IMG/VR virus record: IMGVR_UViG_3300033141_004276
Span: 1 to 42,253 of that record
Direction: 5' to 3' (one strand)
Source of the DNA: a virus
Length of the DNA stretch: 42,253 bases
The notes beneath the pieces were generated by a model. It was not told the origin of the DNA and did not search any database. It saw nothing but the letters and a program-made list of their open reading frames with translations. This document shows, in pieces, positions 11,853 through 21,657 of this stretch. Position 1 is the first letter of the stretch, and each line of letters starts with the position of its first letter. The position numbers were made by a program, and so were the translations under genes.

Positions 11853-13757
11853 ATGATTGAAATTAAAAAAGAAGAACAAGATAAAATTGTATCATATTTT
11901 AGAGAACTTATAGAAAAAGAAAAACTTGAGACAAAAGAATTTAGAGAAACTGTTATACCAGAAAGTTGGGAAAGATATTTAGGAGTTTATTCTTCAAAAA
12001 AGAATAAAGATTTTCCTTGGGAAGATGCTGCGAATTTTCATATTCCTTTTGCTTCTTGGACTTGCACTGCTCTTGAAAGTAGATTTGTTAATGGAGTTTT
12101 TTCAGGAAGGAAAATTGCGGCAATAAATGATTTATCGGGAAATAAGGAAGAAAGTGCAAGAAAAATAGAAAATAGTTTTAATTTTTATTTTGTTCCGAAA
12201 ATGGATTTATATAACAAGATTTGTAATTTATTTCAAGGACTTGTAGTTGAAGGAACAAGGTTTATAAAAATTTATCCATTGTTTTATAAAAAGACTGTTT
12301 ATAAATATAATCTCATAAGAAAAATTATAGACGGAGTTCAGAAGTTTTTAGGATATGAAGTAGAGGAAGGAAAACTTGCTACTAAAAAAATTGAAAAAGA
12401 GATTTTTATTCCGTATTGGGAAGATATATCAGTTGTTGATTGTTTTTGGGAAAGGGGAGCAAAAAATATTCAGGATGCAAGTTGGTTTGCACAGAGATTA
12501 TACAGAAATAAGCAAGATATTATGAGAAGCGACTGGCTCAATAAAGAAGCATATGAAAATATTGAAATAGAAAAACAGAGAAATCTTGAAAGCGACGAAG
12601 TTAAAGATGAACATCTTGGAATTAGTGAAACTTTTAATTATGAGAATTATGAGATTTATGAAATATGGTGTAAATATCAAATGGAAGATGATGAAGAAGA
12701 AAAAGATTATCAATTTGTTATAGATATTAAGAACAATGTCTTGTTATATGCTGATGAGAATAAATTTTTTGATAAGAGAAAACCTTATGTTGCTATACCC
12801 TGTTATAGAATAGCAGATAGAATTACAGGACAATCTATACCGCAGAGAATAGCATTACTAAACGATGAACTTGATACGATACATAACATTACGATAGATA
12901 ATGCAACTTTAGCAAATGCTATAACTTTTATGTATATTCCTAATAGAGGATTTGACCCATCAAGGATTAAAATTAAGCCAGGAGCAGCAATTCCTGTTCC
13001 AGATTTTAATGTAATTCAGCAATTTCCTATAAGAAATGTATCTGTTGATTTATATAAACTTGAAAGTTTTGTTGTATCAATGTTAGAAAAAATAACAGCA
13101 GTTCCTGAAACTGCATTTGGAAAAGAGCAAGTTGAAAGACCTACTGCAAGAGGGACTTTAGCATTATTGCAGGAATTTGCGGTTAATGTTAATTTTTTAC
13201 TTAAAAATATTCAGCAAGGTATAAAAGAAGCAGTAAGACAAACTTTACAAGTATTATATGAATTTATGCCACAAGAAGGAATACAATATTCTGAAAATAA
13301 TATTTTAAAAAGAGAAGATTTAGAAGATTTAGAAGATTATGAAATAAATGTTCTTGCTGATGCTGTTCGGGCTATGAAAGATATAGATAAACAAACTGCT
13401 TTAACATTGCTTAATATATTTGCTGGAGATAAATCAGGCGAGGTTGATATATATCAGTTAAAAAGAAATCTTATAGATGCTCTTGATAGTAGGCTTACTG
13501 ATAAAGTTATGAGAACACCTGAAGAGATAAGGCAAATGGAAGAAGCAAAACAACAAATAGTCCAGACAGCCCAAGCATTGAAACAGAAAGAGGAAGAATT
13601 GTTAATGAGAGAAGGATTAATCAAAGAAAATGAATTAAGGCAGGAATTAAAAGAAGCGGGATTTGATGATAAAGAAATAGAAAGAAGGGCAAAAGAATTT
13701 AGAAGAAATTATGTTAAGAGTATAGTTAAAGGGAGGAATAATGAACAATTACAATGA
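11853..13757 (+). CDS. portal protein
   Basis: 634 residues. The N-terminal 'FPWEDAANFHIPFASWTCTA' resembles the PxxxAsN.hvP motif of podovirus-type portals. The central 'DRITGQSIPQRIALLNDELD' and 'TAVPETAFGKEQVERPTARG' fit the clip/stem region of this portal group. The C-terminal 100 residues are a charged coiled coil. Position between terminase and scaffold supports the call. It forms the dodecameric DNA channel at the prohead vertex. GGAGGAAT lies upstream. Confidence 0.85.
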   Translation: MIEIKKEEQDKIVSYFRELIEKEKLETKEFRETVIPESWERYLGVYSSKKNKDFPWEDAANFHIPFASWTCTALESRFVNGVFSGRKIAAINDLSGNKEESARKIENSFNFYFVPKMDLYNKICNLFQGLVVEGTRFIKIYPLFYKKTVYKYNLIRKIIDGVQKFLGYEVEEGKLATKKIEKEIFIPYWEDISVVDCFWERGAKNIQDASWFAQRLYRNKQDIMRSDWLNKEAYENIEIEKQRNLESDEVKDEHLGISETFNYENYEIYEIWCKYQMEDDEEEKDYQFVIDIKNNVLLYADENKFFDKRKPYVAIPCYRIADRITGQSIPQRIALLNDELDTIHNITIDNATLANAITFMYIPNRGFDPSRIKIKPGAAIPVPDFNVIQQFPIRNVSVDLYKLESFVVSMLEKITAVPETAFGKEQVERPTARGTLALLQEFAVNVNFLLKNIQQGIKEAVRQTLQVLYEFMPQEGIQYSENNILKREDLEDLEDYEINVLADAVRAMKDIDKQTALTLLNIFAGDKSGEVDIYQLKRNLIDALDSRLTDKVMRTPEEIRQMEEAKQQIVQTAQALKQKEEELLMREGLIKENELRQELKEAGFDDKEIERRAKEFRRNYVKSIVKGRNNEQLQ

Positions 13758-13968
13758 AATTGAATTAAGAGAAAAAATAGAAGAACTTGAAGCGACAAAA
13801 GGTTGGAAAATAATAGTAAATGAAATGGTAAAATATTTTAAATCAGTTAGAAATGAACTTGAGACTTCTATTGAAAAAACTAATGAAAAGGATATGATAA
13901 GAAAAGGACAACTTAAAGCAATAAGATATTTTTTAAATCTTACGAATTATCTTAAAAAAAATGCTTGA
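13741..13968 (+). CDS. small helical protein after portal
   Basis: 75 residues (MNNYNEIELREKIEELEATK), nearly all helical. GGGAGGAATA within the portal's last codons provides its Shine-Dalgarno, so it is coupled to the portal. Similar short helical proteins follow podovirus portals; function unknown. Confidence 0.65.
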   Translation: MNNYNEIELREKIEELEATKGWKIIVNEMVKYFKSVRNELETSIEKTNEKDMIRKGQLKAIRYFLNLTNYLKKNA

Positions 13969-13993
13969 CAAATATTTTTTTTTAATATATAAT
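13965..13993 (+). promoter_or_regulatory. rightward consensus promoter P5 before scaffold and capsid genes
   Basis: TTGACA (13965-13970), 17 bases, TATAAT (13988-13993): a perfect consensus. It would boost the scaffold, decoration and capsid genes, which end at the terminator 16815-16852. Confidence 0.85.
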
Positions 13994-14001
13994 TTTATAA
14001 A

Positions 14002-14029
14002 GTAGCGATAAGCGATTATGCCCCGCTAC
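14002..14029 (+). promoter_or_regulatory. hairpin in scaffold-gene leader
   Basis: GTAGCG (14002-14007) pairs with CGCTAC (14024-14029) at the 5' end of the transcript from P5, just upstream of the GAGGAGG site. A 5' stem-loop of this kind can stabilise an abundant mRNA. Confidence 0.5.
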
Positions 14030-14045
14030 AAATGAGGAGGTAAGT

Positions 14046-14945
14046 ATGTTCGTAGAAGATGATGACAAAAATTTGTTTGATGAAAATTTACTTGCCCCTT
14101 CTGAAGGAGAAAGTTCTTCTGGAGAACCCTCTGAAGAAACAGAGGAAAAATCAGAAGGACAGGAAACTTCGGAAGATAAGCAAGAAGAAAAGGAAGAAGG
14201 AAAAGAAGAAGAAAAATCTGAAGAAGGAGAAACCAAACAGGAAACAGAATATCCTGATTGGTTTTATAAAGACAAGTTTAAATCTGTTGAGGAACAGGCA
14301 AAAGCATATAAAGACGCTGTGAAGCAGATGAAGGTGAAAGAAATGGAAGCGGCGGAATTAAGAAAGAAAATGGACGAAATTGCCGCTGCTAAAAAATCGC
14401 CTGAAACTGCTCCTATAAGTAGTGAAGAACTTATAGAAAAAATTGAAGAAGAATATGGAATGCCATTTCAACAGATTAAGGCTATTTATGATGTTCAGAA
14501 TTTAATTCTTGAACAGAAACTTAAACCAATTAAAGAAACTATTTTAAGTTCGCAGTTTGAGAACTCATTAAGAAAATTTGAAGAAGAAATGCCCCTTGCA
14601 AAAGATTATAGGGATAAAATAATAGAGAAGTTAAAGGATAAACCTATAGAAGAGAGGATTAATGTTAGTTCTTTGAAAAATGCGTGGAAAGAGGTTTTAG
14701 CAGAGAATTTTCCTGAAATAGTTGAAAAGGTGAAAACGGAAGCCCGTTCTGGTGGAAAACCACAAACGATACCTTCCGTAGCAAGCAATGAAAAGAAGCC
14801 TTCTGTTTCATCAAGAAAACCTATTCTTACGAAAGAAGAAAGAGAATATTTAAAAAGAATAGGTCAAAATCCTGATGAAGTAGAAAAATATTATGCAGAG
14901 AAAAAATATGTTAAAGAAGATTATTCAGATATTTTAGAAATATAA
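14046..14945 (+). CDS. scaffolding protein
   Basis: 299 residues. Residues 15-75 are strongly acidic (runs of E, S and K), followed by 'YPDWFYKDKFKSVEEQAKAY', a motif frequent in phage scaffold proteins. A helical middle and a basic C-terminal segment (EREYLKRIGQNPDEVEKYYAEKKY) follow. The position between portal and major capsid gene is standard. It would guide prohead assembly and then leave or be degraded. A GAGGAGG site precedes the start. Confidence 0.8.
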   Translation: MFVEDDDKNLFDENLLAPSEGESSSGEPSEETEEKSEGQETSEDKQEEKEEGKEEEKSEEGETKQETEYPDWFYKDKFKSVEEQAKAYKDAVKQMKVKEMEAAELRKKMDEIAAAKKSPETAPISSEELIEKIEEEYGMPFQQIKAIYDVQNLILEQKLKPIKETILSSQFENSLRKFEEEMPLAKDYRDKIIEKLKDKPIEERINVSSLKNAWKEVLAENFPEIVEKVKTEARSGGKPQTIPSVASNEKKPSVSSRKPILTKEEREYLKRIGQNPDEVEKYYAEKKYVKEDYSDILEI

Positions 14946-14954
14946 GGAGGATGT

Positions 14955-15335
14955 ATGGAAATTAAACCTTTGAGAAGAAAGGATTGGTTTAATCAGGATA
15001 AATTTAAAGTTAAAGATGAAATAAAGAAAAAATATCCTAATGCTCATTTTTGTTTTATACGCAACGATGATGATAGAGTTAATTTGAAAATGGGGCAAGG
15101 ATATGTTCCGATAAAAGATGAAAAAGGAGAGTATATCCAAGTTGGAGATACTATTCTTATGGCAATACATAATGATGACTGGAAAGATAGAGAAGACCAG
15201 AAAGACAAATTGATTAAATCTTTTACACAGGGGGCAAAAGCAACATTTGAAGAAAAAGTTAAAGACCAGTTAGGGAACAAAGATGCAAAGAAAGTTAGAG
15301 TAGTCGGAGATGTTAAAGTAGAGAGAAATAAATAA
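14955..15335 (+). CDS. conserved hypothetical protein of head module
   Basis: 126 residues (MEIKPLRRKDWFNQDKFKVK). The middle 'GQGYVPIKDEKGEYIQVGDTILMAI' looks like a small beta domain, and the tail is basic. Small proteins of this kind often lie between scaffold and capsid genes. AAGGAGG precedes the start. Function unknown. Confidence 0.65.
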   Translation: MEIKPLRRKDWFNQDKFKVKDEIKKKYPNAHFCFIRNDDDRVNLKMGQGYVPIKDEKGEYIQVGDTILMAIHNDDWKDREDQKDKLIKSFTQGAKATFEEKVKDQLGNKDAKKVRVVGDVKVERNK

Positions 15336-15400
15336 ACTATATAGACGTTAATATTTTCATAGAATAATCTAAATAAATTTTTAATTAAGGGAGGTATAAA

Positions 15401-15853
15401 ATGGCAAAATTTGTATATCGTGAAGGAGAGTTTATAAAACATTTTTATCCAGAAGCAGCAAGTCAGAGTTTTAAAAAAGGACAGCTTGTTTATCTTTCAA
15501 GTGGTAAACTGACTGCTTGTGCTTCTGATGGGACTGCTATTCTTGGTATAGCAGATGCTGATGCTTCAGGGACGACTGATACTTCTTTACCAGTAATACT
15601 GGCAACACCAACGACAATATTTGAAGCAGTTTCAACTGATGGTGGAAGTGATGTTACTATTGCTGTAACTCACGTTGGAAAACATTATGCTCTTTATGTG
15701 TCTTCTAATGATGTTTATGTTGATTTAGGAGATACAGACCACGATGCTCTTAAAGTTATTGCATTAAAAGATGATGCAGGGACAACTAATGGTAAAGTAT
15801 TGGTCAGAGTTCTTGCAGCGGCATCGCAGTTTGCTGCAAGTGAAGCATCGTAA
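15401..15853 (+). CDS. probable capsid decoration protein
   Basis: 150 residues. Beta-rich sequence with low charge (FKKGQLVYLSSGKLTACASD, then AILGIADADASGTT) resembles DUF2190-like head-stabilising proteins. Its translation start region, TTAATTAAGGGAGGTATAAA then ATGGCA, is repeated exactly before the major capsid gene, so both should be made in similar high amounts. It lies directly before the major capsid gene. Confidence 0.65.
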   Translation: MAKFVYREGEFIKHFYPEAASQSFKKGQLVYLSSGKLTACASDGTAILGIADADASGTTDTSLPVILATPTTIFEAVSTDGGSDVTIAVTHVGKHYALYVSSNDVYVDLGDTDHDALKVIALKDDAGTTNGKVLVRVLAAASQFAASEAS

Positions 15854-15886
15854 TTTTAAATTAAATTTAATTAAGGGAGGTATAAA

Positions 15887-16801
15887 ATGGCAGTTGTAAA
15901 TAAAAGTTCAATCGCAAATTTGATAAGTAAAGATTATGACAAGATTTTTCTTGATAATTTTCAGGCAAAACCAAATACATATAAGAGGATTTTTAATATT
16001 GTAAACAGCAAAGATTCTTATAATAAGTATTCTGGTTTAACAGGGTTTGGTCTTGTTCCAAAGAAAAATGAAGGAACAAATTTTTCTTTTGATGAACCAA
16101 AACAGAAATACAGCAAGACTTTTACAGCAGTAACTTACTCTTTGGGAGTAAGAATAACTAAAGAGGCTTATGATGATGATAGGAGTGGACATCTTCGCAG
16201 AATTCCAGTAATGTTATCTCAAAGTGCAGTTGCTACATTAGAAACACACGCCGCACAGATTTTTGATAGGTCGCAGAATGCTTCTTATACTGGTGCTGAT
16301 GGGAAAGTTCTTTGTGCAACAGACCATCCTTTGTATGGGTCTTCAAGCACAACTTCTTTTTCCAACAGACCAGCAACAAATGTTGACCTTTCAGTTTCAG
16401 CAATAGAACAGGCAATAGCGGCTATGAGGTCAACTCCTAATGACCAGGGTATTCCTATGGGTTTAGTTCCAAAATATCTATTAGTTGCACCTTCTAACTG
16501 GGCGACAGTAGTTCAACTTTTGCAGAACCCTGAAAAATCAGGAACAGCAAATAGAGATACCAATGCTGTAAAGACCATTGGTTTAGTTCCTGTAATTTGG
16601 GAATACATTACTGATACTGATAGTTGGTATCTTTTAACAGAGAAAAATATGCACCAGTTAATGATGATAATCAGGGAAAGAGTTAATACTTTTTCATATC
16701 CTGCACCTGACAATACTCTTGATGCTATATATGGAGTAAGGTTTAGGGAAGATGTAGGTTGGGTTTCAGCGGCAGGAACTTATGGAAGTATTGGTGGATA
16801 A
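15887..16801 (+). CDS. major capsid protein
   Basis: 304 residues. The sequence resembles Mu gpT-like/HK97-fold capsids: an N-terminal helix region, 'YSLGVRITKEAYDDDRSGHL', 'ATLETHAAQIFDRSQN', 'CATDHPLYG', and 'PKYLLVAPSNWATVVQLLQN', the conserved P-loop-side strand. No long N-terminal delta domain is present, consistent with a separate scaffold. It has a strong translation start and a terminator directly downstream, as expected for the most abundant virion protein. Confidence 0.85.
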   Translation: MAVVNKSSIANLISKDYDKIFLDNFQAKPNTYKRIFNIVNSKDSYNKYSGLTGFGLVPKKNEGTNFSFDEPKQKYSKTFTAVTYSLGVRITKEAYDDDRSGHLRRIPVMLSQSAVATLETHAAQIFDRSQNASYTGADGKVLCATDHPLYGSSSTTSFSNRPATNVDLSVSAIEQAIAAMRSTPNDQGIPMGLVPKYLLVAPSNWATVVQLLQNPEKSGTANRDTNAVKTIGLVPVIWEYITDTDSWYLLTEKNMHQLMMIIRERVNTFSYPAPDNTLDAIYGVRFREDVGWVSAAGTYGSIGG

Positions 16802-16814
16802 TTTAACAAAACTG

Positions 16815-16852
16815 TTCAGGGGGTAGGGTTTTTCCCTGCCTCCTGAATTTTT
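16815..16852 (+). terminator. intrinsic terminator after major capsid gene
   Basis: TTCAGG/GGGTAGGG pairs with CCCTGCC/TCCTGAA around a T-rich loop, followed by TTTTT. It is the clearest terminator in the window and would limit transcription into the connector and tail genes relative to capsid. Confidence 0.85.
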
Positions 16853-16868
16853 AAACAGGAGGGAAAAA

Positions 16869-17378
16869 ATGAAAAGAATAATAAGTGTGTGTTTAGGTGT
16901 AATTTCTTTATTTGTAATATTAAAAGCAAATCAACTTACTTTAGATAACTTTAATGTAGATGATAGTGGTAATATTATTGCAAGTGGAAGTCTTTCAGTG
17001 GCTGGCGTTACATCTACTGATGATGTATCTATTACAGGTGATGTTACTATAGATGGATTAGAAACAAGAGGAGTTTCTTCCACTGTTTATTTAAGCACAA
17101 GTTCTTCATTATCTATAACCGATAGTATAATGGTTATATGCGGAACAGGAACTATTACCAGTAATGCTACGCCTTTCATTTCTACTACAACTTATACAGA
17201 AGGGACGCATTTTATGATAGTCGGTGGAAGCAATACCGTAACTTTACAGGATAATGGGACAAAGTCAGGAACTCTTCTTGAACTTGGAAGTAACACAAGA
17301 GCATTAAGTTCAAATGATGTTCTTGAATTGTTATTAATAAATGGTAAGTGGATAGAAATAGGATTTAATAATAACTAA
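16869..17378 (+). CDS. secreted-type beta-rich virion or surface protein
   Basis: 169 residues. The N-terminus MKRIISVCLGVISLFVILKA is a signal peptide: basic start, 15-residue hydrophobic core, possible cleavage after LKA. The mature part is Ser/Thr-rich and beta-stranded (GNIIASGSLSVAGV, DVSITGDVTIDGLETRG), similar to fibre-like beta-solenoid repeats. It lies between capsid and connector genes, a place where fibre or head-surface proteins occur. Exact role unknown. Confidence 0.7.
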   Translation: MKRIISVCLGVISLFVILKANQLTLDNFNVDDSGNIIASGSLSVAGVTSTDDVSITGDVTIDGLETRGVSSTVYLSTSSSLSITDSIMVICGTGTITSNATPFISTTTYTEGTHFMIVGGSNTVTLQDNGTKSGTLLELGSNTRALSSNDVLELLLINGKWIEIGFNNN

Positions 17379-17584
17379 TGAGATATAGCACATATAAGTT
17401 AAGACGACAGCAAATAAACAAGTCGCATAATAGAAGGGCATATCAGAGATTATTTGGCAAAGGCGGACTTGTTCAATGTAGAAGATGTGGGGCTTATTAT
17501 GAAAGATTTACAAGAGATATAATAGAAACGGGGAAAGGGTGGTATTGTAGATGGTGTATAGACCCTCAAGATTATGGCGAATAG
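17378..17584 (+). CDS. small zinc-ribbon protein in connector region
   Basis: 68 residues. Basic N-terminus (MRYSTYKLRRQQINKSHNRR), then 'VQCRRCGAYYERF' and 'WYCRWCIDP', a CxxC...CxxC ribbon. The ATG overlaps the upstream stop (TAATG). Small ribbon proteins of this type occur in the capsid-tail region of podovirus-like genomes. Unlike its neighbours it has no signal peptide. Confidence 0.65.
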   Translation: MRYSTYKLRRQQINKSHNRRAYQRLFGKGGLVQCRRCGAYYERFTRDIIETGKGWYCRWCIDPQDYGE

Positions 17585-17593
17585 GAGGTGTAA

Positions 17594-17923
17594 ATGAAAA
17601 AGATAGCATTATTGTTTATTTTTGTAACAGGATTATCTGCGGGAGTGGGATATTCAGTTTATATTTCCACTGTTCCAACAACAGTATATAATGGTTCTTG
17701 TTATGCCGATTTTTTTGCTATATCAAATTCTTCAAATACAGCACAAACAATATATATTGGCGATAATTCTACATCAACAGTAAAATTAGAAGTGAAAGTT
17801 GGTGCTAATAGTTTTACGGCATTTGATATACCTTCGGGAATGAAATTTAAGAGCAATGTTAAAGCAAGTTGTCAAGATACTTATGGAAATGATAAAGTAT
17901 TATTGATGATTAATGTGAAATGA
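17594..17923 (+). CDS. secreted-type small beta protein
   Basis: 109 residues. Signal peptide MKKIALLFIFVTGLSAGVGY, then a compact beta-rich domain (AQTIYIGDNSTSTVKLEVKV) with two Cys (residues about 34 and 96) that could form a disulphide outside the cytoplasm. Similar small beta-sandwich proteins without leaders are found in phage head modules. AGGAGGTG precedes the start. Confidence 0.65.
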   Translation: MKKIALLFIFVTGLSAGVGYSVYISTVPTTVYNGSCYADFFAISNSSNTAQTIYIGDNSTSTVKLEVKVGANSFTAFDIPSGMKFKSNVKASCQDTYGNDKVLLMINVK

Positions 17924-17941
17924 CGAAATAAAAATAGAATA

Positions 17942-18673
17942 ATGAAAAAGTGGAAATTTTATTTTATAGTATTTTTGCTATATCAATTATTATTTTTATC
18001 ATATATTCCTCTTTATGCTTTAAATAGGGGACAAATACGAGACATAATAAGAGATTTAGTCAGAGACGCTAATTCTAATAGTAATAAACAACATTGGCTT
18101 GATACGGAAATAAATCAATATATAAATTTAGCACAGGAAGAAATAGTTTCTTTGACTTGGTGTCAAAAAAATTATTATGATATTACAATATCAAGCAAAT
18201 ATGCTGTTTATACTATTACTGATACTATTTTTACCGTAACAAGAGTAGTTTTAAATAATAAATCTTTAGAAGAAACTACATTACAAAAACTTGACGCTAA
18301 TAATAGTCAATGGAATGTAAATATTAGTTCTTCAGAACCTACGAAATATTATGTTTATCAATCAAGTAATACGAATTTAAAGATAGGGTTTTATCCTCCT
18401 CCTGATAAACAATATACTGTTACTATATATTATTTTGAAAATGCTTCTGAATTAAGTTCTGATAATGATATACCATTTAGAGGATTAAAAAAACTTTATC
18501 CTTATCATTATTTAATTTGCTTATGGGTTGCTTCGCAATTATCAGCAATAGATGAAAATCCTGGAATGGCAAGTTTTTATTATAATCTTTATATTGAAAG
18601 GTTAAAAGCAATGCAAAAAGATATAAATTCTAAACCGAACTATTTTCCAACAGTTCAGGGGAAAAGATTTTAA
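17942..18673 (+). CDS. head-tail adaptor-like protein with signal peptide
   Basis: 243 residues. A hydrophobic leader, MKKWKFYFIVFLLYQLLFLS then YIPLYA, is followed by 'LNRGQIRDIIRDLVRD' and 'WLDTEINQYINLAQEEIVSL', the usual opening of phage adaptor (gp6-like) proteins. The rest (LKKLYPYHYLICLWVASQLS) also fits. The leader has a signal-peptidase-like site (LYA|LN) exactly where the canonical protein would start. A role in closing the portal channel is inferred from family. No strong Shine-Dalgarno is seen. Confidence 0.75.
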   Translation: MKKWKFYFIVFLLYQLLFLSYIPLYALNRGQIRDIIRDLVRDANSNSNKQHWLDTEINQYINLAQEEIVSLTWCQKNYYDITISSKYAVYTITDTIFTVTRVVLNNKSLEETTLQKLDANNSQWNVNISSSEPTKYYVYQSSNTNLKIGFYPPPDKQYTVTIYYFENASELSSDNDIPFRGLKKLYPYHYLICLWVASQLSAIDENPGMASFYYNLYIERLKAMQKDINSKPNYFPTVQGKRF

Positions 18674-18681
18674 ATTTAAAA

Positions 18682-21648
18682 ATGTTATGGTTAATTTTAT
18701 TTTTAATTATAAATATATATGCCGAACAAAAACCGCAAATAAAATCTTTATCTGATTTTTCTGGTGGGCTTAATACAAAATTTGCTTCTGCTATAATACC
18801 TGAAAATCAAACACCTGATTGTCAAAATGTTCTATTTGATGAAATAGGAGGAGTAACAAGAAGAAAAGGATATAAATATAAAGGGTATCCTTCTACAACA
18901 ACTATTGGAAATAAATTATGGTATTATAAAAAATCAACAGGAGAAGAATTTTATATAACTCAAATACAAGATAAATTATATTATTCTCCTGATATGGAAG
19001 ATGGAACTTGGAGTTTAATTACTTCAGGATTAAAATGGGAATTAAATTCATTACAGGCAACAGTAGTAAATGACAAGATATTTTTTACCAATGGAATAGA
19101 TACAGTATTTTCTTTTGACGGAACAAATATTTCTGAATATGATTTTATTCCAAAAGGGAAATATATAGCAAGTATATCTGACGCTTCTTCTGGAATAATT
19201 TATGATAGAGTTTTTATTGCTAATACTTATGATTATCCTTCTGGAGTATATTGGACTGATACTGCTTATTTACCAAGCCAAGAAAATGCGTGGAATGAAA
19301 CACAATTGTTTTTTGTAGGGCAGAATAATGGTGATATAATTACTGGACTATATGTATGGAAAGGCGATTTATATATATTTAAAAGAAATTCTATATGGAG
19401 ATTATCAGGGGCTTCACCTGAAGCAGGGTATTTAATTAAACTTACTTCTGAATATGGCTGTATAAGTCAGGATACAATAGATGAATATAAAAATGGATTG
19501 ATATTTTTATCAGATAAAGGAGTAATATTTTTTGATGGGAGTTTTTTTAGAGAAATATCTTTGCCGATAGAACCTGATATAGATAATACTAAAAATATTT
19601 CAGGACAGGTTAATTACTGGATAAATACTACAAACTCCGATTTTTCAGCAGGGACTTCTACAAGTGCTATTACTATTTCTGGAAATGAAATAAAATTAAA
19701 GGATAAATCAAAAAAATATGAAAATTTTACTTTAAGTATGGGAACTTATACGAATGTAATTATAAATAATGCTAAAAATTTATCTTTAGATTTTACTTTT
19801 AATCCGTCTGGTTTATATAATTTAGAATTTAATCCTTTATCAATTTTAGCAGAATATAGTGCTGATTTTGATGTATATAAATATAATTTATTAAATTTAG
19901 ACGATGATGATTATAATTCTTTTGGATATTTTACAATATCCAGTATTCCAACTTTTTATTTTAAAAGAAAAAGAGAATATCACGGTGGTTATGTTCATAA
20001 AGATTATCATGGAACAACTCCAACATCTTCAAATATTTTAATAAAGAATATAAAATTTGATAAATCTATTATTAGTTATTTAAGAATAAAAGGTGGAATT
20101 GATACTTGGAAAGAAAATTATACTCAAGACGGAAACGATTTATGGGTAAAATCTGGTGGATTAAAATATAAAATTTCTGTTTTATATAAGACAGAATGGC
20201 TTGATGATCCTTATGATGAAATATATAGTGAAGAAGGAATATTTAGTTTTTCTGCAAAGCACGGTTGGGGTTCAGGTAATAAAATTACAGATAATCAAGA
20301 TTTTGATATAATTTTAAGCACAAATGTATCAACTTTTGACCCTCCTCCAACTGATGAATTTCAAATCAAAATAGATTTCTGGTGGGATGTTAATTGGGGA
20401 ACTGGTTATGAATGGACTGATGGAGAAAAAGAAGTAAAATTACAATTGATGATAGAAAGAATTAGAATAAATGAAATAGAAATAAAAGAAGATGTTTCTG
20501 CTGGATTTACTACATATTCCAGCACAGGAACATTTCAAACCAATACTTATGATTTTGGCGAACAAGTTGCTTTCAGCACTTTTACTGTTACTGATTTTGC
20601 TGTAACAGGAACTACTATTTATTATAAAATCAAGAGTTCTACTGATAATATAAACTGGTCAAGTTGGTATGATATATCAGATAATCAGAAAATATCCTGT
20701 CCTGATGGAAGGTATGTTCAAGTTATTTCAAGTTTTTCTACTTCTATTAGCAGTTATACTCCAAGATTACAGGATTTTACAATTGGGGCAATAAAATCAA
20801 CTGGAACTTGGATAAGTGCTAAATTTAATGCTAATAAAGTTGGGGCTTGGAAATATTTTATTACTGAAGATGTCAAGAATAATCAGACAATAAATTATTT
20901 TGTAAGGTTTGCGACTTCTTCAACTGCTTTGGATAATGCGTCTTGGAATAGTGTAAGTTCAGGCGATTTATTGACTTCTATTGGTGGAACTAATAAATGG
21001 ATGCAAGCAAAAGTTGGATTTTCTACTACCGATGGAATACAAAACCCTGCTTGTAGAAGTATAACTTTAACTTGGTATCCTGAAACAGATTTTGTTAACC
21101 CTGTTGGAAGAGTTAACAACAGAAGATATTGGCTTGCTGTTTCTACTGCTTATAATTACAATCATTTAGTTTATATTTTAGATAAAAATATGGCTTGGAC
21201 TAAATTTGATGGATATTATATAAACGATATGTTGGAAGTCGGAACTAATATATATATTCTTGACGCATTAAAAGGAGCAATATGGCAAGCAGAACAAGGT
21301 AATGTTGACAGGTATGAAAATCCTTCTTCTTCGCAAACTATAAATGCTTATTGGCAAAGCAAAGATTTATTTTTTGCTATTGATAGAGAAAGTGAATTAG
21401 AATATATTTATCCTACATTTAAAAAGACAGGTGGTAATATTATATTAGGATATTCTACTGATTATGATACAACTTTTACAACTAAATCTGTAAGTTTATC
21501 AGGAACAGGAATACAAAATGATAGAATACCAATACAATGGGGAGAAATATCAAAAATATGGAAATTTGAAATAAAACAGAATAATAATGAAGACCCGTTT
21601 GAGTTATATAATATAAATATATATTATAAACCAAAGAGTTTAAGATAG
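18682..21648 (+). CDS. large tail-tube/stopper protein with signal peptide
   Basis: 988 residues. The leader MLWLILFLIINIYA is followed by 'SLSDFSGGLNTKFASAIIPE' and 'CQNVLFDEIGGVTRRKGYKY', typical of podovirus tail tubular/stopper-type proteins. Residues about 60-310 look like a beta-propeller with repeated W/Y-rich strands; the rest is beta-rich with lectin-like parts. A cleavage site, IYA|EQ, again sits at the junction to the conserved phage start. It probably forms the tail hub. No clear Shine-Dalgarno, so coupling to 17942-18673 is likely. Confidence 0.75.
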   Translation: MLWLILFLIINIYAEQKPQIKSLSDFSGGLNTKFASAIIPENQTPDCQNVLFDEIGGVTRRKGYKYKGYPSTTTIGNKLWYYKKSTGEEFYITQIQDKLYYSPDMEDGTWSLITSGLKWELNSLQATVVNDKIFFTNGIDTVFSFDGTNISEYDFIPKGKYIASISDASSGIIYDRVFIANTYDYPSGVYWTDTAYLPSQENAWNETQLFFVGQNNGDIITGLYVWKGDLYIFKRNSIWRLSGASPEAGYLIKLTSEYGCISQDTIDEYKNGLIFLSDKGVIFFDGSFFREISLPIEPDIDNTKNISGQVNYWINTTNSDFSAGTSTSAITISGNEIKLKDKSKKYENFTLSMGTYTNVIINNAKNLSLDFTFNPSGLYNLEFNPLSILAEYSADFDVYKYNLLNLDDDDYNSFGYFTISSIPTFYFKRKREYHGGYVHKDYHGTTPTSSNILIKNIKFDKSIISYLRIKGGIDTWKENYTQDGNDLWVKSGGLKYKISVLYKTEWLDDPYDEIYSEEGIFSFSAKHGWGSGNKITDNQDFDIILSTNVSTFDPPPTDEFQIKIDFWWDVNWGTGYEWTDGEKEVKLQLMIERIRINEIEIKEDVSAGFTTYSSTGTFQTNTYDFGEQVAFSTFTVTDFAVTGTTIYYKIKSSTDNINWSSWYDISDNQKISCPDGRYVQVISSFSTSISSYTPRLQDFTIGAIKSTGTWISAKFNANKVGAWKYFITEDVKNNQTINYFVRFATSSTALDNASWNSVSSGDLLTSIGGTNKWMQAKVGFSTTDGIQNPACRSITLTWYPETDFVNPVGRVNNRRYWLAVSTAYNYNHLVYILDKNMAWTKFDGYYINDMLEVGTNIYILDALKGAIWQAEQGNVDRYENPSSSQTINAYWQSKDLFFAIDRESELEYIYPTFKKTGGNIILGYSTDYDTTFTTKSVSLSGTGIQNDRIPIQWGEISKIWKFEIKQNNNEDPFELYNINIYYKPKSLR

Positions 21649-21657
21649 GAGATTAAA

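Noticed and set aside
14059-14322. Lys-rich rightward open frame inside the scaffold gene
   Set aside because: A shadow of the acidic GAA/GAG-rich scaffold sequence read in another frame.
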